From an uncultured Pseudoxanthomonas sp. (GTDB taxonomy: Bacteria; Pseudomonadota; Gammaproteobacteria; Xanthomonadales; Xanthomonadaceae), in contig NZ_CAMPJD010000019.1 in the NCBI RefSeq assembly GCF_946886695.1, forward strand, positions 1 to 64,000: a DNA stretch of 64,000 nucleotides, written 5' to 3'. The notes beneath the pieces were generated by a model, which did no database searches, was not told where the DNA came from, and worked only from the letters and a program-made list of their open reading frames with translations. The position numbers and the translations under genes were made by a program. Numbering within the stretch: position 1 is the stretch's first letter; every line of letters begins with the position of its first letter. Positions 35,320-45,361 of the stretch are shown one piece after another.

Positions 35320-37128
35320 CTACTTGCTGTCCACCTGCAGCACGGCGAGGAAGGCTTCCTGCGGAATCTCCACGCGCCCCACCTGCTTCATCCGCTTCTT
35401 GCCCTCTTTCTGCTTCTCGAGGAGCTTCTTCTTGCGGGTGATGTCGCCACCATAGCATTTGGCCAGCACGTTCTTGCGCATGGCCTTGACCGTGCTGCGC
35501 GCGATGATCTGCGAGCCCACGGCGGCCTGGATGGCCACGTCGAACATCTGCCGCGGGATCAGCTCCTTCATCTTCTCGCACAGTTCGCGACCCCGGCGAT
35601 CCGCATGGCTGCGGTGCACGATCAGGCTGAGCGCATCGACCTTGTCGCCGTTGATCAGCGTATCGAGGCGCACGAACGGCCCGGGCTGGAAGCGCAGGAA
35701 CGAGTAGTCCAGCGACGCATAGCCGCGGCTGACCGACTTGAGCTTGTCGAAGAAGTCCAGCACCACTTCGGCCATCGGCAGCTCGTAGCTGATCTGCACC
35801 TGGCTGGCGAGATACTGGATGCCGATCTGCGCGCCCCGCTTTTCTTCGCACAGCTTGATGATGGCGCCGATGTAGGCTTCCGGGGTGAGGATGTTGGCGC
35901 GGATGATGGGCTCGCGCACCTCTTCGATCAGGTTGGACTGCGGCAGTTTGGCCGGATTGTCCAGCGAGAGCACCGTGCCATCGGTCCTGAGGACTTCATA
36001 CACCACCGTCGGCGCAGTGCTGATCAGGTCCAGGTCGTACTCGCGCTCCAGGCGCTCCTGCACGATCTCCATGTGCAGCATGCCGAGGAAGCCGCAGCGG
36101 AAGCCGAAGCCCATGGCCTCGGAGCTTTCCGGCTCGAAGCGCAGCGCGGCGTCGTTCAGTCGCAGCTTTTCCAGCGCCTCGCGCAGGGCCGGATAGTCCT
36201 CGGCGTTGACCGGGAACAAGCCAGCGAACACGCGCGGCTGCATCTCCTGGAAGCCCGGCAGCGGGCCGGGGGCCGGGTCGGACGCGAGGGTGAGGGTGTC
36301 GCCCACCGGCGCGCCGTGCACGTCCTTGATGCTGGCGGTGATCCAGCCCACCTCGCCCGCGCCGAGCTTCTTCAGCTCCTTGCGCTTGGGGGTGAACACG
36401 CCGACCTTGTCCACTTCATGGGTGCGGCCGGTGGACATGACCAGGATCTTGCTCTTCGGCCCGATCTCGCCCTGCATCACGCGCACCAGCGAAACCACGC
36501 CCAGGTAGTTGTCGAACCACGAGTCGATGATCAGCGCCTGCAGCTTGTCGGTGTCGCGCGGCTTCGGCGGCGGGATGCGCTGGACGATGGCTTCCAGCAC
36601 CAGGTCGACGTTGAGGCCGGTCTTGGCGCTGACCGGCACGGCGTCGTCGGCATCGATGCCGATGACGGCCTCGATTTCCCGCTTGGCGCGCTCGATGTCG
36701 GCCGTCGGCAAGTCGATCTTGTTGAGCACCGGCACTACTTCCAGGCCCTGCTCCACTGCGGTGTAGCAGTTGGCGACCGACTGGGCTTCCACGCCCTGGG
36801 CGGCGTCCACCACCAGCAGCGCGCCTTCGCAGGCGGCCAGCGAACGGCTGACTTCGTAGGAGAAGTCCACGTGGCCAGGGGTGTCGATGAAGTTGAGCTG
36901 GTAGACCTGCCCGTCCTTGGCCTTGTACGGCAGGGACACGGACTGGGCCTTGATGGTGATCCCGCGCTCGCGCTCGATGGGATTGGAGTCGAGCACCTGC
37001 GCTTCCATCTCGCGGGCCTCGAGGCCGCCACAGAGCTGGATGATGCGGTCGGCCAGGGTCGACTTGCCGTGGTCGACGTGCGCGATGATGGAGAAGTTGC
37101 GGATATTCCGCATCGAATCAGAAGACAT
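35320..37128 (-). CDS. lepA: Elongation factor 4 (LepA), ribosome back-translocase GTPase
   Basis: 602 aa, the family norm. Domain I has [14 protein letters not shown], the switch motif DTPGHVDF and NKIDLP; the LepA-specific C-terminal domain includes [20 protein letters not shown]. It binds ribosomes under ionic or cold stress and aids initiation or back-translocation. The ATG five codons downstream (37113) is an alternative start. It is in the conserved degP-lepA-lepB order. Confidence 0.96.
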   Translation of the reverse strand: MSSDSMRNIRNFSIIAHVDHGKSTLADRIIQLCGGLEAREMEAQVLDSNPIERERGITIKAQSVSLPYKAKDGQVYQLNFIDTPGHVDFSYEVSRSLAACEGALLVVDAAQGVEAQSVANCYTAVEQGLEVVPVLNKIDLPTADIERAKREIEAVIGIDADDAVPVSAKTGLNVDLVLEAIVQRIPPPKPRDTDKLQALIIDSWFDNYLGVVSLVRVMQGEIGPKSKILVMSTGRTHEVDKVGVFTPKRKELKKLGAGEVGWITASIKDVHGAPVGDTLTLASDPAPGPLPGFQEMQPRVFAGLFPVNAEDYPALREALEKLRLNDAALRFEPESSEAMGFGFRCGFLGMLHMEIVQERLEREYDLDLISTAPTVVYEVLRTDGTVLSLDNPAKLPQSNLIEEVREPIIRANILTPEAYIGAIIKLCEEKRGAQIGIQYLASQVQISYELPMAEVVLDFFDKLKSVSRGYASLDYSFLRFQPGPFVRLDTLINGDKVDALSLIVHRSHADRRGRELCEKMKELIPRQMFDVAIQAAVGSQIIARSTVKAMRKNVLAKCYGGDITRKKKLLEKQKEGKKRMKQVGRVEIPQEAFLAVLQVDSK

Positions 37129-37232
37129 GGGGAGTGCGCGGCGGCCTGTGCGGTCGTCAGGAATAACGGGACATTATCGCACGGACACTGGCCGGTCTCG
37201 CCGATCCGCGTCCAGGCAGCCGGAAACGCCAT

Positions 37233-37252
37233 CGCCCCGCGGAAGCGGGGCG
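37233..37252 (-). terminator. GC-rich hairpin between degP and lepA
   Basis: An 8-bp stem CGCCCCGC / GCGGGGCG around GGAA lies 31 bp after the degP stop. There is no T-run, so it may be an attenuator or mRNA-stabilising element rather than a full terminator. Confidence 0.45.
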
Positions 37253-37282
37253 ACGGGGGTCACCTGCGCTCGCGAGTGTTGT

Positions 37283-38791
37283 TCAGCTTTTTTCCACGGT
37301 TACGGCGATGAAGCGGGTCACGCCGCGATGGCGCACCAGCAGCATCACCGTGTCACCCGCCTTTGCAGCGGCCAGTTCCCGGTCCAGTGCAGCTGGGCTG
37401 TCGACCTTCGTACGGCCGACCTGCAGGATCACCATGCCCGGGGCAAGGCCCGCCTCGCGGGCGGCGGCACTGTCCACGCGCGCCACCAGCACGCCGTCAG
37501 TGCCTTCGACGCCCAGTTGCTTGCGGCTGTTCGCGTCAAGCGGCTGGGTCTGGATGCCCAGCGCATTGCGCCCGGCCGGAGCCGCCGGCCTGTCGGGCGA
37601 GGCCGGTGTGACGCTCGTTCCCGCCTCGCCTTCGTCCAGTTCGCTGAGCGTCACGGTCAGGTCACGCGGCTTCCCATCGCGCAGGACGCCCAAGGTGACT
37701 TTGGTTCCCGGCGCCATTGCACCGATGATCGGCGGCAGATCGCTCGAATCGTTGATCGCCCGGCCATTGACCGAACGGATGACATCTCCGGGACCGATGC
37801 CAGCCTTCGCCGCAGGACTGCCACCCACCACGTCATTGACCAGCGCACCCCGGTTGTCGGGAAGCCCGAAGCCCTTCACGGCATCGGAGGTCACCGCGCC
37901 CACCTGCACACCCAACTGCCCGCGACTGACCTTGCCGGTGCTCTTGAGCTGCTCCACCGCGCCCATCGCCAGGTCGATCGGAATCGCAAAGCTGATGCCC
38001 ATGTAGCCGCCGGACACCGAGAAGATCTGCGAATTGATGCCGACCACCTCACCGCGCGTATTGAGCAGCGGGCCACCGGAGTTGCCCTGGTTGATCGCCA
38101 CGTCGGTCTGGATGAAGGGCACGTAGCGCTGCTCGGCCGACGCACTGCGGCCCACGGCGCTGACGATGCCGGCGGTCACGGAGTGATCCAGTCCCAGCGG
38201 CGAGCCGATCGCCACCACCCACTGGCCCGGCTTCAGCGTGGCCGAGTTGCCGATCCGCACGGTCGGCAGGCCCTTGGCCTCGACCTTCAGCAGCGCCACG
38301 TCGTATTGCTGGTCGCTGCCCACCACCTTGGCGGTCAGCTCGCGACGGTCCGGCAGGGTGACCTTCACCTCGTCGGCGCCATCCACCACGTGATGGTTGG
38401 TCAGTACGTAGCCGTCGGCCGAAATGATGAAGCCCGAGCCCATCGAGGTGCCGCGACGCTGAGGCCCCTGCTGGCCAGGACCCGGCATCGGGAAGCCCGG
38501 CGGCAGCATGCGCCGGAAGATTTCGGGTATCTCGGCCTCTTCGGCCTGCGCACTGCGGCGCGCGCCCACCGTCGCCTCCACGTTCACCACGCCCGGACCC
38601 ACCTGCTCCACCAGTTGGGTGAAGTCGGGAAGGCCGGTCACCAGTTGCGGGGCCGTCGACTGCGCAGCGACAGGCGCCGTCGCCGCCGTGGGCACAGGCG
38701 CTTCCGGCTGCTGCGCGCAGGCGGCGAGAGGGGTGGTGAGCATCAGCACGGCCAACAGGCCGGAACGGGCGTGAGGAGTCATCGAACGCAT
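37283..38791 (-). CDS. DegP/MucD-family periplasmic serine protease with lipobox
   Basis: 502 aa. The catalytic triad is His134 (TNHHVV), Asp164 (YDVALL) and Ser238 (QGNSGGPL); two PDZ domains follow (~285-370 and ~410-500). The N-terminal signal ends in PLAAC (Cys25) instead of a signal-peptidase-I site, so membrane tethering is predicted. It degrades misfolded envelope proteins. It follows rseA in the RpoE locus, as mucD does in relatives. Start at 38791 is preferred; 38782 and 38821 are alternatives. Confidence 0.92.
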   Translation of the reverse strand: MRSMTPHARSGLLAVLMLTTPLAACAQQPEAPVPTAATAPVAAQSTAPQLVTGLPDFTQLVEQVGPGVVNVEATVGARRSAQAEEAEIPEIFRRMLPPGFPMPGPGQQGPQRRGTSMGSGFIISADGYVLTNHHVVDGADEVKVTLPDRRELTAKVVGSDQQYDVALLKVEAKGLPTVRIGNSATLKPGQWVVAIGSPLGLDHSVTAGIVSAVGRSASAEQRYVPFIQTDVAINQGNSGGPLLNTRGEVVGINSQIFSVSGGYMGISFAIPIDLAMGAVEQLKSTGKVSRGQLGVQVGAVTSDAVKGFGLPDNRGALVNDVVGGSPAAKAGIGPGDVIRSVNGRAINDSSDLPPIIGAMAPGTKVTLGVLRDGKPRDLTVTLSELDEGEAGTSVTPASPDRPAAPAGRNALGIQTQPLDANSRKQLGVEGTDGVLVARVDSAAAREAGLAPGMVILQVGRTKVDSPAALDRELAAAKAGDTVMLLVRHRGVTRFIAVTVEKS

Positions 38792-38852
38792 GCCTCGATC
38801 AGGAAAAGATGGGGATTTCATGCAGGTTCCGACGCTCGGCCGGAATCCGGGG

Positions 38853-39761
38853 TCATTCGCGCGGCGCGTCGATCGGCGGCGTCGCCGGCGGCGCGGACTG
38901 CAGGCGCGGCTCGAACGGATAGAAGGTCCGGGCAGCCGAATCCGAGCTGTAGCCCGTCGTCAGGCCACCGTTGGCTGATGGATATCCCGACAGCGCAGAT
39001 CGTGGCCACGGCCGGGGGGATACGTTGCCTGCATCTTCTGCACGGTGCGCGAAGGGATTGGCGGCGAGTTGCGACGGTGCGGCCGCCACCAGCGTACCGA
39101 CACTGTCCATCGGCGCGGTGCGCGCGGTGCCCGTCGCACGGACCAGGGCTTCGGCGCGCGCCACACGCTGCGCGCTGCGCGCTGCCTGCTGGCTGCGGGT
39201 GGCACTGCGGCGGGCGGCATTGTCCTGCCGACGGGGCACACTGGCCACGGCAGCAACAGCGGCCACCGCGTAGGCCTCGGCGTCCGGCGCGGGCGCCGAA
39301 GGTGCCTCCGCCGGAACGGCGGGGGATGTCGTCTGTGTGGATGCCATCTGGGTTCCCTCACCCACCGGCACGTCCTGCGGCGATTGCTGGCGCGCCATGA
39401 ACAGCGCGACCAGAGCCACGGAGGCGGCAAGCGCGCCCCCACCCCAGCGCGCAAGCAGGTTACGCGAGCGCGGGGCCTGCATCTGCGATGCGGCGAAGGC
39501 GGGAACGGATTCGGCCGCGATCGCCCGCGCCACGCGCTCGGCGAAGCCCGCGGGCGCCGGCGCACGGCCTTCACCGCGCAGCACGTCACCGCACAACTGC
39601 CAGCGTTCCCAGCAGCCGGCCAAGTCCTGGTCGTGCTGCAGTCGCCGCAGCAGGAAGCGCGCTTCATCCGCAGGCAGATGGCCGTCCATCAGGGCGGACA
39701 GTTGCTGGCGGTGATGGGATTCTAGCTTGTCGATGATCGGAGTCTCGTTGCGGGCGGTCAT
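38853..39761 (-). CDS. rseA: Anti-sigma-E factor, RseA-like
   Basis: 302 aa. The N-terminal sigma-binding domain (~15-95) contains RQQLSALMDGHLPADEARFLLRRL and WERWQLCGDVL. A membrane helix lies near 118-136 (LAASVALVALFMARQ). The periplasmic tail is long, Ala/Arg/Pro-rich and low-complexity, unlike E. coli RseA (216 aa). Its ATG overlaps the rpoE stop (ATGA). No rseB gene follows; degP is next, so the periplasmic control step may differ from E. coli. Confidence 0.88.
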   Translation of the reverse strand: MTARNETPIIDKLESHHRQQLSALMDGHLPADEARFLLRRLQHDQDLAGCWERWQLCGDVLRGEGRAPAPAGFAERVARAIAAESVPAFAASQMQAPRSRNLLARWGGGALAASVALVALFMARQQSPQDVPVGEGTQMASTQTTSPAVPAEAPSAPAPDAEAYAVAAVAAVASVPRRQDNAARRSATRSQQAARSAQRVARAEALVRATGTARTAPMDSVGTLVAAAPSQLAANPFAHRAEDAGNVSPRPWPRSALSGYPSANGGLTTGYSSDSAARTFYPFEPRLQSAPPATPPIDAPRE

Positions 39762-40378
39762 GAGCGGGCTCGCTCCCGGGTTGCACTGTCGTTGTCCAGC
39801 AAGGGACGCAATTGTTCGTCGATGGCCTCGCGCGCCCGGAAAATGCGGGAACGCACGGTGCCGATCGGGCAGTCCATCTTCTGCGCGATCTCCTCGTAGC
39901 TGAGGCCTTCCACCTCGCGCAAAGTGATCGCGGTTCGCAATTCCTCGGGCAGGCCGTCCACGGCCTTCATCACCGTCGCCTCCATCTCCTGGCGCATCAG
40001 CTCGCGCTCGGGCGTGTCGGTGTCGCGCAGCCGGGCGCCGATGTCGTACTGCTCGGCGTCGGCGGCATCCACGTCCGCCGTCGGGGGACGGCGATTGTGT
40101 GCGACCAGATGATTCTTGGCGGTGTTCACGGCGATACGGTGCAGCCACGTATAGAACTGGGAATCGCCCCGGAAATTGCCCAGCGCGCGATATGCGCGCA
40201 GGAAGGTCTCCTGGGCCACGTCCTGGCACTCGCTCCAGTCATGGATGTAACGCCCGATCAGCGCCACCACGCGATGCTGGTACTTGCGCACCAGCAGGTC
40301 GAAGGCCGCGCTGTCGCCGCGTTGCACGCGCCTGACCAGCTCGAGGTCCAGCTCCTGGGTTGGATCAACTTCGGCCAT
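39758..40378 (-). CDS. rpoE: RNA polymerase sigma factor RpoE (envelope stress)
   Basis: 206 aa. Region 2 (FDLLVRKYQHRVVALIGRYI, CQDVAQETFLRAYRAL) and region 4 (LPEELRTAITLREVEGLSYEEIAQKMDCPIGTVRSRIFRAR) are textbook sigma-E. Held inactive by the cotranslated RseA, it would switch on envelope chaperones and proteases such as the downstream DegP. The ATG at 40378 starts MAEVDPTQELD; an upstream ATG at 40459 adds an unrelated leader. It is divergent from the beta-oxidation gene. Confidence 0.95.
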   Translation of the reverse strand: MAEVDPTQELDLELVRRVQRGDSAAFDLLVRKYQHRVVALIGRYIHDWSECQDVAQETFLRAYRALGNFRGDSQFYTWLHRIAVNTAKNHLVAHNRRPPTADVDAADAEQYDIGARLRDTDTPERELMRQEMEATVMKAVDGLPEELRTAITLREVEGLSYEEIAQKMDCPIGTVRSRIFRAREAIDEQLRPLLDNDSATRERARS

Positions 40379-40617
40379 GCCGGGCCGCACTCCTGTCGGC
40401 TCGGCGTTGGCCGTGCCCTGTGACCGCGCTAGCGGAGGAAAGTTCAACGCCTTGTCCAAACCGTTGCCCTATCAAGAATTTAACCGGCGCAGCGGGAACA
40501 TCCCCCTGCCGCCGCTCACGCCCGTGACGACGTTCTCGTTGATATGTGGATTTGACGGGGATGAAACAACCTCGGGATGATAGCGGCCTTATCCATACGT
40601 GAACGGATGGTCCCTGC

Positions 40618-42681
40618 ATGGCCGCAAACTTCGATGGGCTGCGATTCAGTCACTGGCAGACCGAGCTGCGCGCCGACGGCATCGTCGTGCTGGCCTTCGA
40701 TCGCCAGGGCGCGAGTGTCAATGCGTTCTCGCAGGACGTGCTGATCGAACTGGCCGACATCATCGAGCGCCTGTCCATCGATCCACCCAAGGGCGTGGTG
40801 CTGCGTTCGGCGAAGGCATCGGGCTTCATCGCCGGCGCGGACCTGAAGGAATTTCAGGAGTTCGACTGCAAGGGCACCGTCAACGACGCGATCCGCCGCG
40901 GCCAGGCGGTGTTCCAGAAGCTGGCCGAACTACCCTGCCCCACGGTGTCGGCGATCCACGGCTTCTGCATGGGGGGCGGCACCGAGATCTCGTTGGCCTG
41001 CGATTACCGCGTGGCCAGCAGTGATCCCTCCACCCGCATCGGCTTGCCCGAAGTGAAGCTGGGCATTTTCCCCGGCTGGGGTGGTAGCGCGCGCTTGCCG
41101 CGACTGGTGGGATCGCCGAAGGCGATGGACATGATGCTCACCGGCCGCACGCTGTCGGCCAGTTCGGCGAAGGCAATGGGCCTGGTCGACAAGATCGCGG
41201 AACCTGCCGTGCTGATCGATGCCGCTGTCGCACTGATCGCATCGCGCCCGCAGCGCCCGTTCAAGCAGCGCTTCACCGGCTGGATCAGCAACAGCTGGCT
41301 CGCGCGCCAGTTGCTGGCGCCGCAAATGCTCAAGCAGGTCGCGCGCAAGGCACCGAAGGCGCACTACCCCGCGCCGTACGCCCTCATCAACGTGTGGAAG
41401 ACTGCCGGCGGCAAGAGCATCCAGGCGCGCCTGGACGCCGAGCGCAAGGCGGTGGTGAAGCTCGCGGGCACGCCGACGGCGCGCAACCTGATCCGCATCT
41501 TCTTCCTGACCGAACGCCTCAAGGGGCTTGGCGGCAAGGAGCATGGCATCGCGAACGTGCACGTCGTCGGCGCCGGCGTGATGGGTGGCGATATTGCGGC
41601 ATGGTCAGCCTACAAAGGCTTCAACGTCACCCTGCAGGACCGCGAGCAGCGCTTCATCGATGGCGCGCTGTCGCGTGCGCAGGAACTGTTCGCCAAGAAG
41701 GTGAAGGACGAGAGCAAACGTCCGGCCGTGGCCGCGCGCCTGAAGGGCGATCTGGCCGGCGACGGCGTGCCGCAGGCCGATCTGGTGATCGAGGCGATCA
41801 TCGAGAACCCCGAGGCCAAGCGCGATCTGTACCAGACCATCGAGCCGCGGCTGAAAGCCGACGCGCTGCTGACCACCAACACCTCATCGATCCCGCTGAC
41901 CGAACTGCGCGAGCACATCCAGCGCCCGGCGCAGTTCGCCGGCCTGCACTACTTCAACCCGGTGGCGTTGATGCCGCTGGTGGAGATCGTGCAGCACGAC
42001 GCGCTGGACGACGCCAACGTCAAGCGCCTGGCCGCGTTCTGCAAGGCACTGGACAAGTTCCCGGTGCCGGTCGCCGGCACGCCGGGCTTCCTGGTCAACC
42101 GCGTGCTGTTCCCGTACATGCTGGAAGCCGCGACCGCCTACGCCGAAGGCATTCCCGGCCCGGTGATCGACAAGGCGGCGGTGAAATTCGGCATGCCGAT
42201 GGGTCCGATCGAACTGATCGACACCGTCGGCCTGGACGTTGCGCAGGGCGTGGGCGCGGAACTGTCGCCCTTCCTCGGGCTGACGTTGCCTGCGGCGCTG
42301 GCGACGGTGGAACCCGGCAAGCGCGGCAAAAAGGACGGCCAGGGCCTGTACAAATGGGAGAACGGCAAAGCCGTGAAGCCGCAGGTCCCGCAGGACTACA
42401 AGACGCCTGACGATCTCGAAGACCGCCTGATCCTGCCGCTGCTCAACGAAGCCGTCGCATGCCTGCACGACGGCGTGGTCGCCGACAGCGACCTGCTGGA
42501 TGCCGGCGTGATCTTCGGCACCGGCTTCGCCCCGTTCCGCGGCGGCCCGATCGAACACGTCAAGGCCGTCGGCCCCGATGCCCTGCTGGAAAAGCTCAAG
42601 GCCCTGCAGGCCCGCCACGGCAAGCGCTTCGCGCCGCGCCCCGGTTGGGACAACCCGGTATTGCGGCAACAGACGGTGTAG
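40618..42681 (+). CDS. Multifunctional enoyl-CoA hydratase / 3-hydroxyacyl-CoA dehydrogenase (FadB/FadJ type)
   Basis: 687 aa. The crotonase half (1-~200) keeps both catalytic glutamates (GGGTEISLACDYRV and GLPEVKLGIFPGWGG). The dehydrogenase half begins near 310 with the NAD fold VHVVGAGVMGGDIAAW and contains TNTSSIPLTEL and GLHYFNPVALMPLVEIV. It catalyses hydration and oxidation in fatty acid beta-oxidation. It is shorter than E. coli FadB (729 aa). No thiolase gene is adjacent, so its partner is elsewhere or it acts alone. Confidence 0.92.
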   Translation: MAANFDGLRFSHWQTELRADGIVVLAFDRQGASVNAFSQDVLIELADIIERLSIDPPKGVVLRSAKASGFIAGADLKEFQEFDCKGTVNDAIRRGQAVFQKLAELPCPTVSAIHGFCMGGGTEISLACDYRVASSDPSTRIGLPEVKLGIFPGWGGSARLPRLVGSPKAMDMMLTGRTLSASSAKAMGLVDKIAEPAVLIDAAVALIASRPQRPFKQRFTGWISNSWLARQLLAPQMLKQVARKAPKAHYPAPYALINVWKTAGGKSIQARLDAERKAVVKLAGTPTARNLIRIFFLTERLKGLGGKEHGIANVHVVGAGVMGGDIAAWSAYKGFNVTLQDREQRFIDGALSRAQELFAKKVKDESKRPAVAARLKGDLAGDGVPQADLVIEAIIENPEAKRDLYQTIEPRLKADALLTTNTSSIPLTELREHIQRPAQFAGLHYFNPVALMPLVEIVQHDALDDANVKRLAAFCKALDKFPVPVAGTPGFLVNRVLFPYMLEAATAYAEGIPGPVIDKAAVKFGMPMGPIELIDTVGLDVAQGVGAELSPFLGLTLPAALATVEPGKRGKKDGQGLYKWENGKAVKPQVPQDYKTPDDLEDRLILPLLNEAVACLHDGVVADSDLLDAGVIFGTGFAPFRGGPIEHVKAVGPDALLEKLKALQARHGKRFAPRPGWDNPVLRQQTV

Positions 42682-42689
42682 CCCGCACG

Positions 42690-42720
42690 AAAAAGGCCGT
42701 TCATCCGAACGGCCTTTTTT
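42690..42720. terminator. Bidirectional Rho-independent terminator
   Basis: A 13-bp stem AAAAAGGCCGTTC / GAACGGCCTTTTT around ATCC gives T-runs on both strands. It lies 8 bp after the beta-oxidation gene and 32 bp before the convergent acetyltransferase stop, and should serve both. Confidence 0.95.
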
Positions 42721-42752
42721 GTCGTCCCCGCAGCGCCAATAGCGCGGGGCAT

Positions 42753-43280
42753 TCACCCCGCCGGCAGCACCTGCGTCATCACCCAGTCTTCCTTGGGATC
42801 ATCGCCCACGTGGAAGAGGGAGCGGCCGACGATCTCGAAGCCATGCTTGCGCCAGAACCGGATGGCCTGCGGGGCCTCCTGCCAGACCGTCAACCAGACC
42901 GAGCGTGACCCGCGCAACCGCGCCGCCGCCAGCAGGTGCGACACCAGCACAGCGGCGATGCCCTGCCCGTGGAAGGCTTCGTCCAGGTAGATGCGCGCCA
43001 GCTCCACCGTCGGCCGCAGTCCCACTTCGGCTGGCGGCACCGTGCCCCAGCGCAGTTGCGCGAAGCCGGCCCACACGCCGTCCTGTTCGACGATCAGCGT
43101 GAGCGTGTCGGGGTCGCGGATTTCCTGGGCCTGCCGCTCGGGCGTATAGGCCTGCGCGACGAAGGCCGAGACGTTTTCCGGCGTACTGCAATGGCCGTTC
43201 GCGGCGAGGAAGGTACGCCGCATCATCGCGGCCAGTTCAGCGGCTTCGGACAGCCGTGCGGGGCGGATTTCGGTTTTCAT
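42753..43280 (-). CDS. GNAT-family N-acetyltransferase
   Basis: 175 aa. The acetyl-CoA site appears as LARIYLDEAFHGQGIAAVLVSHLL (~95-118), and the terminal strand IRFWRKHGFEIVGRSLFHVGDD is typical. The acceptor substrate cannot be inferred. It is divergent from a secreted protein gene and shares the terminator with the beta-oxidation gene. Confidence 0.88.
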   Translation of the reverse strand: MKTEIRPARLSEAAELAAMMRRTFLAANGHCSTPENVSAFVAQAYTPERQAQEIRDPDTLTLIVEQDGVWAGFAQLRWGTVPPAEVGLRPTVELARIYLDEAFHGQGIAAVLVSHLLAAARLRGSRSVWLTVWQEAPQAIRFWRKHGFEIVGRSLFHVGDDPKEDWVMTQVLPAG

Positions 43281-43404
43281 GCAGTGCGCATGTTACGTGC
43301 TTCCATGCCCTGCAGAACGCAGGCGCGCCGCGGATGAGGTCAATGTGAGTCGTCCGCACCCCTGATCGCCTACCATGGCGCCCCCCACGCCATGGAAGTA
43401 CCGC

Positions 43405-44037
43405 ATGCCCCGCTGGCTGATCCTGTGCCTGCTGTTCGTCCCGTTCTTCAACGCCCTCGCAGCCGACGACGACGAAGCCGCGGTGCGTGCCGCATTCACG
43501 GCATACAAGTCCGCCGTGCTCGCCCGGCAGGGCGAACGCGCCGCCGACCAGGTCACCACCGGCACGCTGCGCGAGTACGCGCGCTATCGCGAACTGGCGT
43601 TGAGCGCCCCACGCACCGAGCTGGGAGCACTGCCAATGACCGAGCGTCTGCAGGTGCTGATCATCCGCGCACGCGTCCCGGCCCATGACCTGCGTGCGAT
43701 GGACGGGCGCACGGTGTTCACGCATGCCGTGGACCGCGGCTGGATCGGACGCGAAGGCGTCGAGCGCAGCGAGCTGGGCACCCTGGAGGTGGAAGGCGAC
43801 CGCGCGGCGGCGCGACTGAAGATCGGCAATGTCGAGATGCCCTTCGATTTCGAGTTCGAACGCGAGCAGGGCCGCTGGCGCTTCAACCTGATCCCGCTGG
43901 TCACGATGAGCGAGGACGTGTTCAAGCAGCTCGCGCGACAGAATGGCGTCAGCGAGAACGAGATGGTGATGACGCTGGTGCGCGGACTGTCCGAGGCGCC
44001 CGTGGATGACAGCCTCTGGGACCCGCCCGCGCAGTGA
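43405..44037 (+). CDS. Secreted hypothetical protein
   Basis: 210 aa, unrecognised. A signal peptide (MPRWLILCLLFVPFFNALA) is cleaved before ADDDEAAVRA. The mature part is an alpha/beta domain resembling SnoaL/NTF2-like stress proteins in layout only (VRAAFTAYKSAVLARQGERAADQV then strands RVEVEG-type and FEFEREQGRWRFNLIPL). That resemblance is tentative. An ATG at 43375 is an alternative start. Confidence 0.7.
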   Translation: MPRWLILCLLFVPFFNALAADDDEAAVRAAFTAYKSAVLARQGERAADQVTTGTLREYARYRELALSAPRTELGALPMTERLQVLIIRARVPAHDLRAMDGRTVFTHAVDRGWIGREGVERSELGTLEVEGDRAAARLKIGNVEMPFDFEFEREQGRWRFNLIPLVTMSEDVFKQLARQNGVSENEMVMTLVRGLSEAPVDDSLWDPPAQ

Positions 44038-44043
44038 GCGCCA

Positions 44044-44298
44044 CTAGCGCCGCACGAACACCTCGGGCGGGGCGCGCACCGGGCTGCGATGCGTGGGCAG
44101 GTCGCCCATCAGGCCCAGTTGCGCGGAGAAGTCCGCCAGCCGCGCCCACACGTAGGGTTGCAGGTCGTCAGGGGCGGCGTCGTAGACCTGGCGCCACAGC
44201 TGGTCCATGAACACGCGCGGGTCCTCGCGCAACGCACCGCGTTCGATGCGTTCCCCGGCGACGGCCAGTGCGGCCCGGATGGTGGCCAACGTGTCCAT
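44044..44298 (-). CDS. Small hypothetical protein
   Basis: 84 aa, unrecognised. Mostly helical: MDTLATIRAALAVAGERI and FMDQLWRQVYDAAPDDLQPY are followed by WARLADFSAQLGLMGD. No signal peptide or membrane segment. It ends 6 bp from the convergent secreted protein gene. Coding support is the coherent amphipathic composition only. Confidence 0.5.
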   Translation of the reverse strand: MDTLATIRAALAVAGERIERGALREDPRVFMDQLWRQVYDAAPDDLQPYVWARLADFSAQLGLMGDLPTHRSPVRAPPEVFVRR

Positions 44299-44398
44299 GC
44301 CCGCAGCGTAAGCGGGGTGCATGCCGGTTGTGTGACATGGCGGCGGTTTTTCCGACGACCGGCAGCGTTCTGTGAACGCGGTTACGGTCCATGCACGT

Positions 44399-45286
44399 TC
44401 AGCGGGCTGGTGCCGGCGTGTCGTTCCCTTCGCGGAACAGCCACAGCATCGCTCGCCGGTAGGTTTCCCCGATGCTGGCCGCATGGGTGCCGTCGGCGAT
44501 CTCGATGAAGCCGACCTGCCACGGTGCATCCGCGCGGGACGTCCACGCATCGACCCACTCCCGCGCCACCTGCCGGCGTTCGACGGTGTCGCGCGTGCCG
44601 CTGGCCACCGCCACACGCAGGTCTCCGCGCGCATGCGGCAGCGCCTCCGCGAACAACGCCTCGCGCGCCGGGCCGTGCGCCGGATTGCTGGCGATGCGCC
44701 CCCAGAACAGGTCCGGCGCCTCCCGCGCCGACCACAGCACGAAGTAGCCCGCGCGCGACTGCCCCACCAGGACGCGTCGCGCCGGATCGGCGGCATAACG
44801 GCGCTCCACTTCGGGCACCACCTGCCCACGCAGGAAGGCCAGGAACCCGGGCGCCCCGCCCTGCTCCGGAGTGGCATCCGCGTCCGGCGCAGTGAAGTCG
44901 ATGTGGCGCTTGTTGATGGCCGGGTCGAAGCCGCCATAGGCGATGCCCACCAGGATGGCCTCCGGCAGTTTCTCGTCGTAATGCAGGAACAGATGCGTGG
45001 GCGCCAGCAGCGGGAACAGGCTGTCGCCATCCAGCAGGTACACCACCGGATAACGCGTCGGCGCCGATGCATCGTAGCCTTCGGGATAGCGCACGTAGAC
45101 GTGATACACGCGCCCGGATCCACGGTCGGTCAACGGGAAGTAATCCCCCTTCAGCGCGGGCAGATACTCCAGCGGTACGCGCGGGTCCGTGCCGTCTTCC
45201 GTACTGGGCGCAGGCGGTGCCGCCCGCGCCGTCGGCATCGCGGTCACCAGCAGCCACGCCAGGATGGCCATCATGCAGCGGATCAT
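44399..45286 (-). CDS. Secreted esterase of the alpha/beta-hydrolase fold (esterase D / Fes type)
   Basis: 295 aa. A signal peptide ends near TAMPTARA. The fold is clear from YPVVYLLDGDSLFP and the nucleophile elbow GQSRAGYF (Ser). Aspartate and histidine candidates lie in VAVASGTRDT and DGTHAASI. Relatives hydrolyse carboxylic esters or siderophore esters; the substrate is unknown. GGGAG eight bases upstream supports the start at 45286. Confidence 0.82.
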   Translation of the reverse strand: MIRCMMAILAWLLVTAMPTARAAPPAPSTEDGTDPRVPLEYLPALKGDYFPLTDRGSGRVYHVYVRYPEGYDASAPTRYPVVYLLDGDSLFPLLAPTHLFLHYDEKLPEAILVGIAYGGFDPAINKRHIDFTAPDADATPEQGGAPGFLAFLRGQVVPEVERRYAADPARRVLVGQSRAGYFVLWSAREAPDLFWGRIASNPAHGPAREALFAEALPHARGDLRVAVASGTRDTVERRQVAREWVDAWTSRADAPWQVGFIEIADGTHAASIGETYRRAMLWLFREGNDTPAPAR

Positions 45287-45361
45287 GCCGTTCGCTCCCA
45301 TGCCCGCGCACACTGCGGGCCTGGCCGCATTCTCGCAGGATCGGCGGGCGTCCGACCCGGA

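Noticed and set aside
40439..40444. GAACTT upstream of rpoE as a sigma-E -35 box
   Set aside because: No matching -10 (TCTGA/TCAAA type) is found at the 16-17 bp spacing, so an autoregulated promoter cannot be supported.
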